DNA of 64,000 nt from a delta proteobacterium NaphS2 (GTDB lineage Bacteria > Desulfobacterota > DSM-4660 > Desulfatiglandales > Desulfatiglandaceae): contig ADZZ01000278.1 of the NCBI GenBank assembly GCA_000179315.1, positions 98,884 to 162,883 of the forward strand, given 5' to 3'. Made by a program: the position numbers and the translations under genes. The notes below the pieces were generated by a model. It did not search any database. It was given only the letters and a program-made list of their open reading frames with translations, and had not been told where the DNA came from. Positions 46,300 through 55,414 of this stretch are shown piece by piece (position 1 is the first letter of the stretch; each line of letters opens with the position of its first letter).

Positions 46300-46593
46300 A
46301 TGGCGGCAACTTCAAAAGAGTCTGCAAAGATGAAAGTCTTTCCTAAAGGACAAATTGTCATTCCTGTTGCATTAAGAAAAAAGTATCGTATTGAGATTGG
46401 AGATCGTGTCGATGTCATTTCGAAAGCCGATGGCATTTTCCTAAAGCCTGTGTCAAAAGAGGAAAGGAAGAAGTCACTGACTGACTCCTTATTCGGAATG
46501 TTTGGAAAATACGCAAGAGGAAAGCCGGAACTTGAAGAAGTAGATATTAACGGGGCAACGGAAGCAGGCTTTGTCCGGGATTGGGGAAAATGA
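46300..46593 (+). CDS. AbrB-type antitoxin
   Basis: A 97-residue protein from the ATG that follows GAGGAGG. It contains a swapped-hairpin AbrB/MazE DNA-binding domain (MKVFPKGQIVIPVALRKKYRIEIGDRVDVI) and a C-terminal tail that should wrap the toxin. The stop overlaps the toxin start (ATGA). Confidence 0.85.
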   Translation: MAATSKESAKMKVFPKGQIVIPVALRKKYRIEIGDRVDVISKADGIFLKPVSKEERKKSLTDSLFGMFGKYARGKPELEEVDINGATEAGFVRDWGK

Positions 46594-46991
46594 TAGCCTT
46601 ATTGGATACCAATGTTCTAATCCGGTTTTTGACCTCCGACGAAACAGAAAAGTTTCGAGGGGTATATACCTTTTTTGAATCTCTGGAGCGTGGAGATTTA
46701 CGAGTTGAGTTGAAATTGATTGTTTTGTTCCAGGTAGTGTCTGTTTTAAAAAGCTTTTACTCTGTCCCCATACAAGACATCGCCAGCGGAATGCTGGACC
46801 TCCTGGAATATAAAGGGATTATTGTTAGGGACAAAAGAATTGTTCGCCGAACGCTAATACTCTGGCATGATAATAAATTGGACATTGTAGACTGTTATCT
46901 GCTTGCCTGCTTGGAAGAAGATAAACAGAATATCCTTTATAGCTACGATTGTGACTTTGATAACTTTGAAATTGATCGTAGGGAGCCTTAA
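46590..46991 (+). CDS. PIN-domain toxin (VapC-like) with altered active site
   Basis: A 133-residue PIN domain. The first acidic residue is in LLDTNVLIRFL and the later one in DIVDCYLLACL. The second conserved acidic position, normally Glu in a xxxEVVxVL pattern, is Gln48 in LFQVVSVLKSFY. VapC toxins cut RNA with metal held by these residues, so activity may be weakened. The cognate antitoxin is directly upstream. Confidence 0.82.
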   Translation: MIALLDTNVLIRFLTSDETEKFRGVYTFFESLERGDLRVELKLIVLFQVVSVLKSFYSVPIQDIASGMLDLLEYKGIIVRDKRIVRRTLILWHDNKLDIVDCYLLACLEEDKQNILYSYDCDFDNFEIDRREP

Positions 46992-47107
46992 TTGTTGATT
47001 TTTGAATATTGAGGAAATTTTGAGGGCTTTCCGTTCCCGTAATGCCTGTTGACATGTTTTGGATATCGTTATACATTGTATTACGATTCCGGTTAAGGAG
47101 GTTTACG

Positions 47108-47320
47108 ATGTTGGCCATAAGGTTGGACAAAGAGATTGAGCAGGAATTGGATATGTTGGCCAAAGTTCGAGGCAGCAACCGTAGCGCGGTGGTCCGTGAG
47201 GCGATCCTTCAATATTTGGAGGACAACGAAGATTTAGCCCTGGCAAAGCAGGCCGTATCTCAGATGAAAAGCACTAAGAGTTTGAAACAATTGAGAAAAG
47301 AACTTGGCTTGGACAGTTGA
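47108..47320 (+). CDS. ribbon-helix-helix antitoxin
   Basis: A 70-residue protein from the ATG after AAGGAGG. MLAIRLDKEIEQELDMLAKVRGSNRSAVVREAILQYLED is a typical RHH/CopG DNA-binding domain; the tail MKSTKSLKQLRKELGL should bind the toxin. Overlaps the RelE gene by 17 nt. Confidence 0.82.
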   Translation: MLAIRLDKEIEQELDMLAKVRGSNRSAVVREAILQYLEDNEDLALAKQAVSQMKSTKSLKQLRKELGLDS

Positions 47321-47579
47321 GATCAGTGACGTCGCTGAACGGCAGTTGCAAAAAATGGACCGCCAGGTCCAAAAACGTATTCTGGATTGGCTAAATGATC
47401 GAATTGAGGGATGCAAGAACCCACGGCATTTTGGAGGGCCTTTAAAGGGCGACATGGCTCGATTCTGGCGATATCGGATTGGGGATTTCAGAGTTCTCGC
47501 CGACATTCAAGATGAACAGGTGGTTGTGTTGATCTTGACTATCGGCCATCGCCGACAAATCTATCGACGCAGGTATTAA
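47304..47579 (+). CDS. RelE/ParE-family toxin
   Basis: A 91-residue protein starting at TTG within the antitoxin gene. WTVEISDVAERQLQKMDRQVQKRI, then RFWRYRIGDFRVLADI and LILTIGHRRQIYRR match the RelE fold, including the basic residues of the C-terminal strand. It probably cuts mRNA on the ribosome or acts on gyrase; the class cannot be told. Confidence 0.85.
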   Translation: MAWTVEISDVAERQLQKMDRQVQKRILDWLNDRIEGCKNPRHFGGPLKGDMARFWRYRIGDFRVLADIQDEQVVVLILTIGHRRQIYRRRY

Positions 47580-47721
47580 TGACACCGGATCCTCGATCTT
47601 CAAACACGAGCCCAGGCGCTGATCTCGAATCAGGAATACTGATCCCGGCGCGGCCGGCAATCGCGCCGAAGGCGTCCTATGACTCCAAAGGCTTAAGAGA
47701 TTTTTCAGGCAGGAGACAAAA

Positions 47722-48804
47722 ATGAACGAAAAAGCCCAAACACCCCAGATATCCATGACCAACACCAAAAAGGAGATGATCGAGGCCTACGAAGCCATCA
47801 AAGGCGTGCTCAAAACTCGGGAAGGGGAGCTCCTGGACGCGGAAAAAAGTAGGAAAGAACTGGAGAAGAAGGCTGCTCTGGCCGCTGCCGAAGCGCAGGC
47901 CTCCCAGGACCCGGTCCAGCGAATCCATGAGTTACGCTCCGCGGTCGGCCGGGAGTTGTCAACGCTTGCCGAGCGGCTGGAAGAAGAAATCGGCACCTAC
48001 AGGAAAATCAGTCTGGCCGTGGAAGAGAAACAAAAAGAACTCAAGACCATTTATGGTGTAGAAACCGCAGCAACAGATTTGGCCGCTCTGATCGAAGCCC
48101 AGCAGGTCCGAAAGAAAGACTTTGAAGGGAAAATAGAGGCCCAGAAGGCAGACTTTGATGAGGAAGTCCGGGAGGCCCGCGCCGTATGGCAAAAGGAAGA
48201 ATCTGCTCATGCACGGGATGTCAAGGAGGAGACGGAGTCACTCAAGAAACAACGACAGCGGGAAAAGGAGGAGTTCGAATATGGTTTTGCCCGGGAAAAA
48301 GAACAGAAAACGAACGCCTTGGAAGATGAATTGAACGTCCTTCAGAAGGAGATTGCGGAGAAGCGTTTGGATTTTGAAAAGGGTATGGCGGAACAGGAGG
48401 CATTATTGCATGCCAGAGAGAAAAGCGTGTCTGAGCGTGAAAAGGAAATCGCGACCCTCGAAAAGGCGGTTGAGGGTTTTCAAAAGAAGCTGGATGATGC
48501 CGTTAAAGCAGCTGTGGGCGAAACCACAGAGCGCCTGAAAGCAGATTTTCAAAAACACGAGGCTCTTCTCAAGGCGACCTTTGATGGCGAAAAAAATGTG
48601 CTCGCAAGCAAAATTGAGACCCTTGAAAGGATGGTAAAAGCCCAGGAATCCCAGATCGAGTCGCTTTCCCAAAGACAGGATCAGGCCTACCAGAAGGTCC
48701 AGGAAATTGCAAACAGAGCGGTCGATTCCTCCAAACGGGAAATCATCATACCGACGAACTATCCACCTCCAGGCAGCAAACGCAATGAACATCAGGACAC
48801 GTAA
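47722..48804 (+). CDS. long coiled-coil protein of unknown function
   Basis: A 360-residue acidic protein that is almost all alpha-helical coiled coil (heptads from ~10 to ~335, for example KAVEGFQKKLDDAVKAA), ending in the short non-coil tail EIIIPTNYPPPGSKRNEHQDT. No signal peptide or membrane segment. It has a ribosome-binding site (CAGGAGA). It sits between TA modules and has no recognisable partner. Could be a scaffold or phage-related structural protein; unsupported. Confidence 0.6.
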   Translation: MNEKAQTPQISMTNTKKEMIEAYEAIKGVLKTREGELLDAEKSRKELEKKAALAAAEAQASQDPVQRIHELRSAVGRELSTLAERLEEEIGTYRKISLAVEEKQKELKTIYGVETAATDLAALIEAQQVRKKDFEGKIEAQKADFDEEVREARAVWQKEESAHARDVKEETESLKKQRQREKEEFEYGFAREKEQKTNALEDELNVLQKEIAEKRLDFEKGMAEQEALLHAREKSVSEREKEIATLEKAVEGFQKKLDDAVKAAVGETTERLKADFQKHEALLKATFDGEKNVLASKIETLERMVKAQESQIESLSQRQDQAYQKVQEIANRAVDSSKREIIIPTNYPPPGSKRNEHQDT

Positions 48805-49129
48805 TCACATCTTCGATTTCGAAGCCCATACCTCATACCGAGTTGATGCGGAAGCGACCGAAAGAAAATCCCATGGCCGAAGGCGCGCGTTACGTCGACA
48901 CCATATAGTGTAATAGTGACAGCGTCCCCTTTATACTTATATTAGTCAGGAGGCCATCAATGGCAAAACGATCACTTAAAAGAAAAGGGGCATCTTCCCA
49001 AACGGTATTTGTTCGGCGAACCGTGCAAAGCAACCTACTGTAAGGCATCATTGAAATTTCGAACCCCATTAAGAATCGTCTGGTAGAACTAATTCGAAGG
49101 AATAAGACTTATAAAAAAGAGGTGAAGAT
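48805..49129 (+). other. gap with one 27-codon frame
   Basis: The only candidate is a 27-codon frame at 48960-49043 (MAKRSLKRKGASSQTVFVRR...) with a good AGGAGG site, which looks like the start of a longer lost gene. The rest shows no feature. Confidence 0.35.
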
Positions 49130-49369
49130 ATGTATGGTAAACCACTGTTTGTCCATGCTGAGTGGGACGAAGCTGCACGTGTCTGGGTGGCTACCAGTGA
49201 TGATGTGCCGGGTTTAGCGACTGAAGGGGATAATTTGGAAGGCCTGATCGAAAAGTTGAAAGTCATGATTCCGGAACTTCTTGATGCTAATAATGCTAAA
49301 GGGGAAAGTGAGGTGCCTTTCGAGCTTTTAACTCGACGCTTTGAGATCGCCCAGCGCACGAATTGCTGA
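49130..49369 (+). CDS. hicB: HicB-like antitoxin (DUF1902 type)
   Basis: A 79-residue protein with the HicB partial RNase H fold: LFVHAEWDEAARVWVATSDDVPGLATEGDNLEGLIEKL. The sequence order (antitoxin then toxin) is the reverse of classic hicAB but common for this type. Its TGA overlaps the hicA start. Confidence 0.78.
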   Translation: MYGKPLFVHAEWDEAARVWVATSDDVPGLATEGDNLEGLIEKLKVMIPELLDANNAKGESEVPFELLTRRFEIAQRTNC

Positions 49370-49563
49370 TGGCCACTTTCACAGCCAGGTTAAAACAAAT
49401 TCTGCGAGATGCAGGATGCTCTTTTGAGCGTCAGGGAAAGGGCGATCATGAGATCTGGTTTAGCCCGATAAACGGCATCAGATTTGTGCTTGATAATTCA
49501 ATTAAGTCCCGGCATACGGCCAATGCCGTTCTCAAACAAGCAGGTTTACCTAAAAAGTTCTGA
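49369..49563 (+). CDS. hicA: HicA-like mRNA interferase
   Basis: A 64-residue double-stranded RNA-binding-like fold: LKQILRDAGCSFERQGKGDHEIWFSP with the catalytic His in GDHEIW (where classic HicA has GSH), and a C-terminal AVLKQAGLPKKF. It overlaps the antitoxin stop by one base. Confidence 0.8.
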   Translation: MATFTARLKQILRDAGCSFERQGKGDHEIWFSPINGIRFVLDNSIKSRHTANAVLKQAGLPKKF

Positions 49564-49923
49564 TTCACATGCTGGATGCCCTGTGAAACTCGCTTCCTCT
49601 GTTTCACCGGGCCTTGAAAACACCAATAGTGCCACTCCGCATGAGAACCACCGCAACGCCAACCGGGAACCGTTAACCGTCAACTGGAAACCGATATCAT
49701 TTCCCTGATGGAGCCAATTGAAGAGAGCGACGAAAAGGGCAAAATTTCCGCCGGCTGAGAACCCGGGCGGCAAATTTCGTAGCGAGACAAGTGGAAATTG
49801 ATGAAAATCGGGAGCTTCGTGATAGGAAAAATGATCAGATTTTGCTCGGGCGAGAATTTGGAAAACAGAACCCTTTGTCCTGTTTGGACGTTTTTTGAGG
49901 CGGTTTGATTGTGGAAGTATTGC

Positions 49924-51705
49924 CTACTCCCTCTGAACAAGGTTGAGAATGAATTTTGGTACAAATGGCCCCGGGACAAAGAACTTTGGTGGAGATTTGT
50001 TTCCCTGATGATTTTTTCTTAATGACAACGTGACCTTGACGATAAAACAGGCGACCCTCTTCAACAACACAACAATAACAGCCATTTGTGAAAGGATTCC
50101 GGCATGCTTCAGGCCGCGTATTTTCGGTTTTGAAAGTATGGGAAAATCCTCTTTGGCCGTAGCATTGGTTCTCTCAGCCGCCGATCGAAGGGCCTTGAGC
50201 TTTTGATGACGTTCCGTACCCCGAATGACTTCCGTTATCAGCCTGGGAAACTCACGAGTGCTCATATGTTTCGTAAACCCGTGATAATTGATCCAGTGAG
50301 GACAGCGAGTGGCACATTTTCGAACTGAAGGATCTTTTGAATCCACACACTGCCGTCGGCAGCTGAAACTGGCTCTTTTGGAATGCGAATCAAAACCATT
50401 GGGACGAGTCAAAACCCCACAAGGCGCATATGGCCAGCCATTGCGGTCATACCCTCTTACTTTTAATGCCGCGGTAGAGACATTTTCACTTCGAGGATTG
50501 TAGTCAATAATGGGAATTGAACCATGGGACCTGGAGAAAGCAAAATTGTCATGCTCATCATATTTGGCATCCGCCAAATCAATTTTTGAGGATTTGCCGT
50601 GATGCTCAAGAATCTGTTCCCGGTTGATGATGTAATGCTTGCCCTCGTGAGCATTGCCCGCCAAGGTGCTGCAGGCAACGGGCAGTTCCAGCCCCAGATC
50701 CAACTCTACCGAGGTATCGATCACCGCATTGAACCCAAAAATCTTTTGCTTCCGGTTGGGATTTTGCGGGTCCCTTCGAACGCCAACACGAGCTTTCATG
50801 TCAGCGGGTAATTTGGGGCACTTGAAAAAGAAAGAATCAGAAGCAATGCTGTCGCCCATTACCGCCCTGGTAATGACACCTCTTTTGACCATGAGATCCA
50901 GGTGTGCCTCATTCAATTCGTCTTCCAGTTCAAAAATGCGGTTGAAAATGCTGGGATGTTCTGGATCCGCCTCTTTCAGGAACAGGCACAAAAGCTCAAC
51001 TTTGGGTGGTGCCTTGTCCTCAGGAAACTTTTCAGATGGGCAGGGCAGTTTGATGCGAATCTCTTTTCCAGGAATGATCTTTTCAGGATTTTTGAGGCGG
51101 GTTAAAATTCTCCGGCGAACATTTTCAATGACGCCCTTAAATTTAATGAAATTGCACGCATCACAGAAATATGTACAACCTTTGTACCGGGCGTTCGTAT
51201 GGAAAAGCGTCCCGTCGGTGGTCAGAATTTTGTATGAGATCATCCCCAGACGTTCAACGATTCCCACGAGGAAATGGAATATATCGTTATAGAGTTGCTC
51301 GCATGGGATATGGATATTGTTGATCCCGGCGTATAGGCGATAATGCTTCCTTTTTTCTTTATCATGGAGCGCTTTGACAAAATCTTTCAGATGAACGAAC
51401 TTCTCAAAATATCGAAACATCTCCAGGAGAAAAATGCTGACAGGGTCATAAGCCTTGCCCCTGAAAGCGTATTTATGAGCGACAATGGACCTTACAAAGG
51501 AAAAATCGATGAGGGAAGTGACAAACCGGGAAAGGCCACCGGCAATACGCCCATTCGGATGGATTTTGACATAGCGACGTTTGAAGGAGTATCTGGAGAG
51601 CCAGAATTCCTCAGGTTTTGGAAAAGGGCGATGATGGGTTTTAATGCAAATACGATTGATCTTCCTGGCAGATTTTCCAAAGGCAAATGGCGCCAGGTTT
51701 CTCAA
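49924..51705 (-). CDS. DDE transposase of IS element 1, internal 12-residue deletion
   Basis: A 593-residue transposase starting at TTG with AAGGAG five bases before it; the homologue in element 2 also starts at TTG. The acidic triad is likely in TTDGTLFHTNARYKG, IDLADAKYDEHD and RSAAERTNATAKED. A Cys-rich part (TYFCDACNF) is present. Compared with the element 2 protein and the third, interrupted copy, 12 residues (a GTFxxFxxRLGE motif) are missing after IPCE, an in-frame 36-bp deletion, so it may be inactive. IS1182/IS4-like assignment is tentative. Confidence 0.8.
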   Translation of the reverse strand: MRNLAPFAFGKSARKINRICIKTHHRPFPKPEEFWLSRYSFKRRYVKIHPNGRIAGGLSRFVTSLIDFSFVRSIVAHKYAFRGKAYDPVSIFLLEMFRYFEKFVHLKDFVKALHDKEKRKHYRLYAGINNIHIPCEQLYNDIFHFLVGIVERLGMISYKILTTDGTLFHTNARYKGCTYFCDACNFIKFKGVIENVRRRILTRLKNPEKIIPGKEIRIKLPCPSEKFPEDKAPPKVELLCLFLKEADPEHPSIFNRIFELEDELNEAHLDLMVKRGVITRAVMGDSIASDSFFFKCPKLPADMKARVGVRRDPQNPNRKQKIFGFNAVIDTSVELDLGLELPVACSTLAGNAHEGKHYIINREQILEHHGKSSKIDLADAKYDEHDNFAFSRSHGSIPIIDYNPRSENVSTAALKVRGYDRNGWPYAPCGVLTRPNGFDSHSKRASFSCRRQCVDSKDPSVRKCATRCPHWINYHGFTKHMSTREFPRLITEVIRGTERHQKLKALRSAAERTNATAKEDFPILSKPKIRGLKHAGILSQMAVIVVLLKRVACFIVKVTLSLRKNHQGNKSPPKFFVPGPFVPKFILNLVQRE

Positions 51706-51714
51706 GGCAACTCC

Positions 51715-52122
51715 TTATGGTTCGAGGAGACCATAATGGCGTAAGATCCTTTCAACGGTTCTTTTATGAAGCTTGAGGTCGAATTTATTCACAATTTTCC
51801 TGGCAATAGCGGCACCGGAAAGATCGAATTTAGCTTTTTGGTAAATAACGTAACCAATGATTTCCGGGGTGACTTTATCGGGTTTCTTCTTGCCGGTGCG
51901 TTTAAGCGCAAGTCCCGAAAGGCCCTCCTCGCGGAAAGATTCCAAGGCCTTATAAAAAGATTCCCGGGAATATCCAAACTCTCTGCAAACCCTGGTGACA
52001 AAACGGCCCTCATATAAATGAGCCCTGAGCATTTCATATTTAACCTGGCCCTTATCCCGGGGGTTGAAAAAGTCAGATGTCTGAAGCACATTATCAGTGA
52101 CACCTTTAGATTCTTTCTCCAT
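51715..52122 (-). CDS. helix-turn-helix protein of IS element 1
   Basis: A 135-residue protein with two helix-turn-helix regions of the kind found in transposase helper proteins (FVTRVCREFGYSRESFYKALESFREEGLSGL and LSGAAIARKIVNKFDLKLHKRTVERILRHYG). It lies 9 bp upstream of the transposase and its end supplies the ribosome-binding site. It may help bind the element ends or regulate the transposase. Confidence 0.72.
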   Translation of the reverse strand: MEKESKGVTDNVLQTSDFFNPRDKGQVKYEMLRAHLYEGRFVTRVCREFGYSRESFYKALESFREEGLSGLALKRTGKKKPDKVTPEIIGYVIYQKAKFDLSGAAIARKIVNKFDLKLHKRTVERILRHYGLLEP

Positions 52123-52949
52123 GATGGCGCCCTCTATTAATAATAATTATTAGCACCATGCGACAATATTGTCAATACTTAAATGTCTCAATGTGGACCC
52201 ACATCGACTATTAATATATCACTATACACTACGATATGAAATGGCTAACCTGGTTGGCGCTGAAAGCGTGAGGGTTTTAGGTGCGGCAAGTGAGAATGGT
52301 AGGTGTTCGGATGGGCAAAAAAACCTTCCAAAAGAATGGTGGGTGTTGGATTGTGGATGAAAAAACTGCCTTGAAGTGGGTTGAGTGCGCCAGGCCAAGC
52401 CTGGAAGGAGGGGAGACATAGCATCATATGTTGAAACTCTTTGTTGGGACCCTGTAGGTATCCAATCCTACCCGGCCAAGCGTGCTGGCAGCCGGAACCG
52501 AGTGTTGCGTGGTGCCGGGGTAACCCGGGCTGCGAAGCGTACACAGGGAACCTGTAGGCCGTGTGATAGAGCCTCGAAAGTTTTTGTAGCGGAAGCCGAC
52601 GCCGTTCAACCAGCGGAAGGCAACATCCTGTTCACTTGTCAGCAAGGGGTGGCAGGGTTCCGCCGGGGTCAAAGAGCAGGGCATGCGGGTAGGGGGTCCT
52701 CCAGGAACCTGGGAGGCCCTGTCATCTCCGCTGGATATGATCGGGAAGGGAATCCCGGATATCAAGCCCCGGCCCGAAGTGGGAAGTGTATGACCCAGTT
52801 TGGGAGCAAAACAATCATGCACCGATGCGGTATCTGAAGGTGAAGGCAACGAAGCCTAAGGAGATGGATGTCAGGGAGTCGGAGTGTCCAGTATTACCGA
52901 TGAAGCAGGGGAACCGGCCCGAGGGACCCTGTAGAGGGAAGGGGGCACC

Positions 52950-54278
52950 ATGGTAGAGGAACCTTTGGAGGGAAAGATGCAAGGGACATCGAGACCTGAA
53001 AGCGTCTCAACGAGACTTCAAAGGATAGCGAAGTTGTCCAGGGAAGTGCCGGAGATGGTATGGACCACACTGGCACACCACATTGACATTGACTTACTCA
53101 GGGAGGCATATCGGCTGACGCGGAAAGACGGGGCTGTAGGGGTGGATGGACAAACGGCAAAGGCGTATAGTGAAAATCTTGAAGAAAATCTTCGAGACCT
53201 TTTGAACCGTTTCAAATCCGGTGATTACAAGGCACCGCCGGTCAGAAGAACGTATGTGCCAAAAGGGGATGGAAAGCGAACGAGGCCGATTGGGATACCG
53301 ACATTTGAGGACAAAGTTCTTCAGCGGGCGGTGTCCATGGTTCTGAACGCAGTGTATGAGCAGGATTTTCTTGACTGCTCATATGGTTTTCGCCCCGGTC
53401 GATCGGCACATGATGCCCTTGAGGAGTTGAGGAAAGACGCCATGAGTTTGGGTGGCGGACATGTGCTTGAGCTGGATATCAAGAAATGTTTCGACGTCTT
53501 GGATCATGGTCATCTCAGAACCTTTCTGGACAAACGGGTACGTGACGGCGTGATACGAAAGGCCATTGATAAATGGCTGAAGGCGGGTGTACTGGAAGCG
53601 GGAACCATAAGCCATCCTGAGACCGGAACCCCTCAAGGAGGGGTCGTTTCGCCAATTTTGATGAACATCTATCTTCATGAGGTGTTGGATAAATGGTTCG
53701 TTCAGGAGGTAAGGCCGCGTCTCCATGAGGAAGCGTATCTGAAAAGGTACGCTGATGATGCTGTGATGGTATTCTGCAGCAAGGTGGATGCGGACAGAGT
53801 GATGGAAGTCCTACCCAAGAGGTTTGGCCGATTTGGTTTGACCCTTCACCCTGAAAAGACGGGGCTGATCAGGTTTACCCGGCCAGGTCCCGGTAACAGG
53901 GGGTCTGGCTCTTTTGATTTTTTGGGATTTACCCATTACTGGGCCAGATCCCGTAAAGGGAACTGGGTGGTGAAGCAGAAGACGGCCAAAGATCGATTTT
54001 CGCGGGCGCTGAAACGTATTGGGCAGTGGTGCCGGACGCATCGGCATTGGCCGGTATCCGAGCAGCACCGTTTATTGTCTCTTAAGTTACGAGGACATGC
54101 CCAGTACTACTACATTCGCGGTAATTCCTCGGCGGTCAGTCGGTTTTACCATGAAGTCCGTAGCATTTGGCGGAAATGGTTGAACCGTCGTTCTCAGCGG
54201 TCACGAATGACTTGGGAACGTTTTACCCGTCTTCGTAAAATGTATCCGTTTCCAGCACCGAAACTTGCACGCTCTTGA
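52950..54278 (+). CDS. ltrA: group II intron reverse transcriptase/maturase
   Basis: A 442-residue intron-encoded protein. The RT domain has [37 protein letters not shown] and the catalytic YADD at 267-270. A maturase (domain X) region follows, with [16 protein letters not shown] and [18 protein letters not shown]. There is no C-terminal HNH endonuclease. GGGGG lies eight bases before the ATG. It splices the intron and copies it into DNA. Confidence 0.95.
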   Translation: MVEEPLEGKMQGTSRPESVSTRLQRIAKLSREVPEMVWTTLAHHIDIDLLREAYRLTRKDGAVGVDGQTAKAYSENLEENLRDLLNRFKSGDYKAPPVRRTYVPKGDGKRTRPIGIPTFEDKVLQRAVSMVLNAVYEQDFLDCSYGFRPGRSAHDALEELRKDAMSLGGGHVLELDIKKCFDVLDHGHLRTFLDKRVRDGVIRKAIDKWLKAGVLEAGTISHPETGTPQGGVVSPILMNIYLHEVLDKWFVQEVRPRLHEEAYLKRYADDAVMVFCSKVDADRVMEVLPKRFGRFGLTLHPEKTGLIRFTRPGPGNRGSGSFDFLGFTHYWARSRKGNWVVKQKTAKDRFSRALKRIGQWCRTHRHWPVSEQHRLLSLKLRGHAQYYYIRGNSSAVSRFYHEVRSIWRKWLNRRSQRSRMTWERFTRLRKMYPFPAPKLARS

Positions 54279-54303
54279 TCACGTAGCGAGACCCTGTCAT
54301 GAA

Positions 54304-54376
54304 GAGCCGGATGCGTTAATCGCGCACGTCCGGATCTGTGGGGGTTGGGGGAGAGAAATTTCCCCCTTCTACCCGA
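54304..54376 (+). ncRNA. group II intron domains V and VI
   Basis: Domain V is the hairpin GAGCCGGATGCG (54304-54315) paired with CGCACGTCCGGATCT (to 54337), matching the usual catalytic AGC/CGT-type stem. Domain VI follows as a GGGGGAG/ TTTCCCCC stem (about 54345-54367) shortly before the intron end. Confidence 0.8.
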
Positions 54377-54505
54377 CTCGACGTAGCGAGCGGCTCCGAA
54401 ACCCTCGCCGGCAGAAGGTTTTGGACTCTTAAATTGGCTCAGCCTGAAGGCTTAAAAAGGCCAATAGCTCAAAACCAATCGCGGATCTTGGGTAGCACTT
54501 CCCGG

Positions 54506-54563
54506 TTGACAACCACTTCTTGATGTCATAATCTAACGTCAATACGCCATCATCAAATGACAT
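54506..54563 (+). promoter_or_regulatory. promoter and operator of the RHH/PIN module
   Basis: TTGACA at 54506-54511 with a weak -10 (TAATCT) 17 bp downstream. Two similar boxes, ATGTCATAATCT (54523) and ATGACATTATCT (54557), each nearly palindromic and 34 bp apart, lie across and after it and suit binding of the antitoxin. A run of seven G before the ATG at 54581 serves as ribosome-binding site. Confidence 0.42.
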
Positions 54564-54580
54564 TATCTTAGGGGGGGTCT

Positions 54581-54841
54581 ATGAAAGCCGTTACTATCAG
54601 AGGCGTTGAGGAAGAAGTCGCCGACAAACTCAAATTAACTGCCGCAAAACAACGCAAAAGTATCAATCAGTTGGTACTTGAAATGGTCAAGGAAGGCCTT
54701 GGCCTCAAAAAAGAAAAGAAATTCTCGCGTGAATACGATGATCTGGACCACTTGTTTGGCAGGTGGAGTGACAACGAATTCAAAGAGATTGATACTAAGA
54801 TAAATGAAGAGCGACACGTTGATGAGGAGCTCTGGAGATGA
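54581..54841 (+). CDS. ribbon-helix-helix antitoxin (VapB/FitA-like)
   Basis: An 86-residue protein: MKAVTIRGVEEEVADKLKLTAAKQRKSINQLVLEMVKEGL is a RHH DNA-binding domain. The acidic tail WSDNEFKEIDTKINEERHVDEELW should bind the toxin. It overlaps the toxin gene by ATGA. Confidence 0.85.
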   Translation: MKAVTIRGVEEEVADKLKLTAAKQRKSINQLVLEMVKEGLGLKKEKKFSREYDDLDHLFGRWSDNEFKEIDTKINEERHVDEELWR

Positions 54842-55233
54842 AAAAGGTATTGATCGACACCAACATATATTCATTTGCCATGAAGGGGGATGTTGATGTG
54901 GTGAATGCCTTGAGAAAGATGGATGTGATCGGCTTTTCAGCGATCAGTATTGGTGAACTATTTTCGGGGTTCAAAGGCGGGAACCGCGAATCAAAGAACA
55001 GGGAAGAGCTTAATCTCTTTTTGGATTCTCCAAGAGTCGTTGTTCACGCCATTGATGAGGGTACGGCTGATTTCTATGCTTCCATACTGAATAATCTGAG
55101 GATTGCGGGAACGCCTATACCCACAAACGATATCTGGATTGCGGCTATCGCATTCCAGTACGGATATCAGCTTTTTTCAAAGGATAATCATTTTAAATCA
55201 ATCCCAGGGTTGGTGCAATTGCGCCAATCATAG
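54838..55233 (+). CDS. vapC: VapC-type PIN-domain toxin
   Basis: A 131-residue PIN domain with all expected acidic residues: LIDTNIYSFAM (Asp6), SIGELFSG (Glu), and PTNDIWIAAIAF (Asp) with the closing FSKDNHFKSIPGL. It should be a site-specific ribonuclease (tRNA or rRNA) inhibited by the upstream protein. Confidence 0.9.
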   Translation: MKKVLIDTNIYSFAMKGDVDVVNALRKMDVIGFSAISIGELFSGFKGGNRESKNREELNLFLDSPRVVVHAIDEGTADFYASILNNLRIAGTPIPTNDIWIAAIAFQYGYQLFSKDNHFKSIPGLVQLRQS

Positions 55234-55247
55234 AATCTCTCCCTCTC

Positions 55248-55403
55248 ATGAAAACACAAAAAATAGACAAAGTTTTGGTTACTGGCGCCGCCGGCTTCAT
55301 AGACTACCACCTGTCCAAAAAACTCCTTGACCCTGAAACAAACAGAAACTACCAACGTCCCCCTTTACGCCCATGTATATTTGATGAATACCAACCCCTG
55401 TAA
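55248..55403 (+). pseudogene. chimeric remnant: epimerase start joined to hicA piece
   Basis: A 51-codon frame. The first half (KIDKVLVTGAAGFIDYHLSKKLL) is the NAD-binding start of a nucleotide-sugar epimerase, with Asp in place of the second conserved Gly. The middle is a 26-nt exact copy (55328-55353) of part of the hicA-like gene at 56650-56675 (DPETNRNY), which runs into the 15-bp motif ACTACCAACGTCCCC (55348-55362). A scar of recombination, not a working gene. Confidence 0.6.
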
Positions 55404-55414
55404 GAGGGAGAACC

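Larger units (their letters stand above)
52385..54377 (+). mobile_element. group II intron, 1993 bp
   Basis: Starts GTGCGCC and ends ACCCGAC, with an encoded reverse transcriptase and a domain V/VI structure at the 3' end. The boundaries are exact: upstream TGGGTTGA (to 52384) plus downstream TCGAC (from 54378) re-create TGGGTTGATCGAC, which occurs uninterrupted at the homologous place of IS element 2 (63178-63190). It lies in sense orientation on the plus strand, opposite to the transposase. Confidence 0.92.
49711..54440 (-). mobile_element. IS element 1 with GAGCCAATTG ends, carrying a group II intron
   Basis: The left end is GAGCCAATTGAAGAG (49711-49725) and the right end CTCTTAAATTGGCTC (54426-54440), an inverted repeat matching at 14 of 15 positions. 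It encodes a DDE transposase and an upstream helix-turn-helix protein. A 1993-bp group II intron sits near the right end; without it the element is 2737 bp, close to the 2698 bp of the related element at 60551. The flanks (CTGATG / AGCCTG) show no target duplication. Confidence 0.8.

Noticed and set aside
49705..54446. Target duplication of IS element 1
   Set aside because: The 6-bp flanks (CTGATG and AGCCTG) differ, so no duplication can be claimed although the inverted ends are clear.
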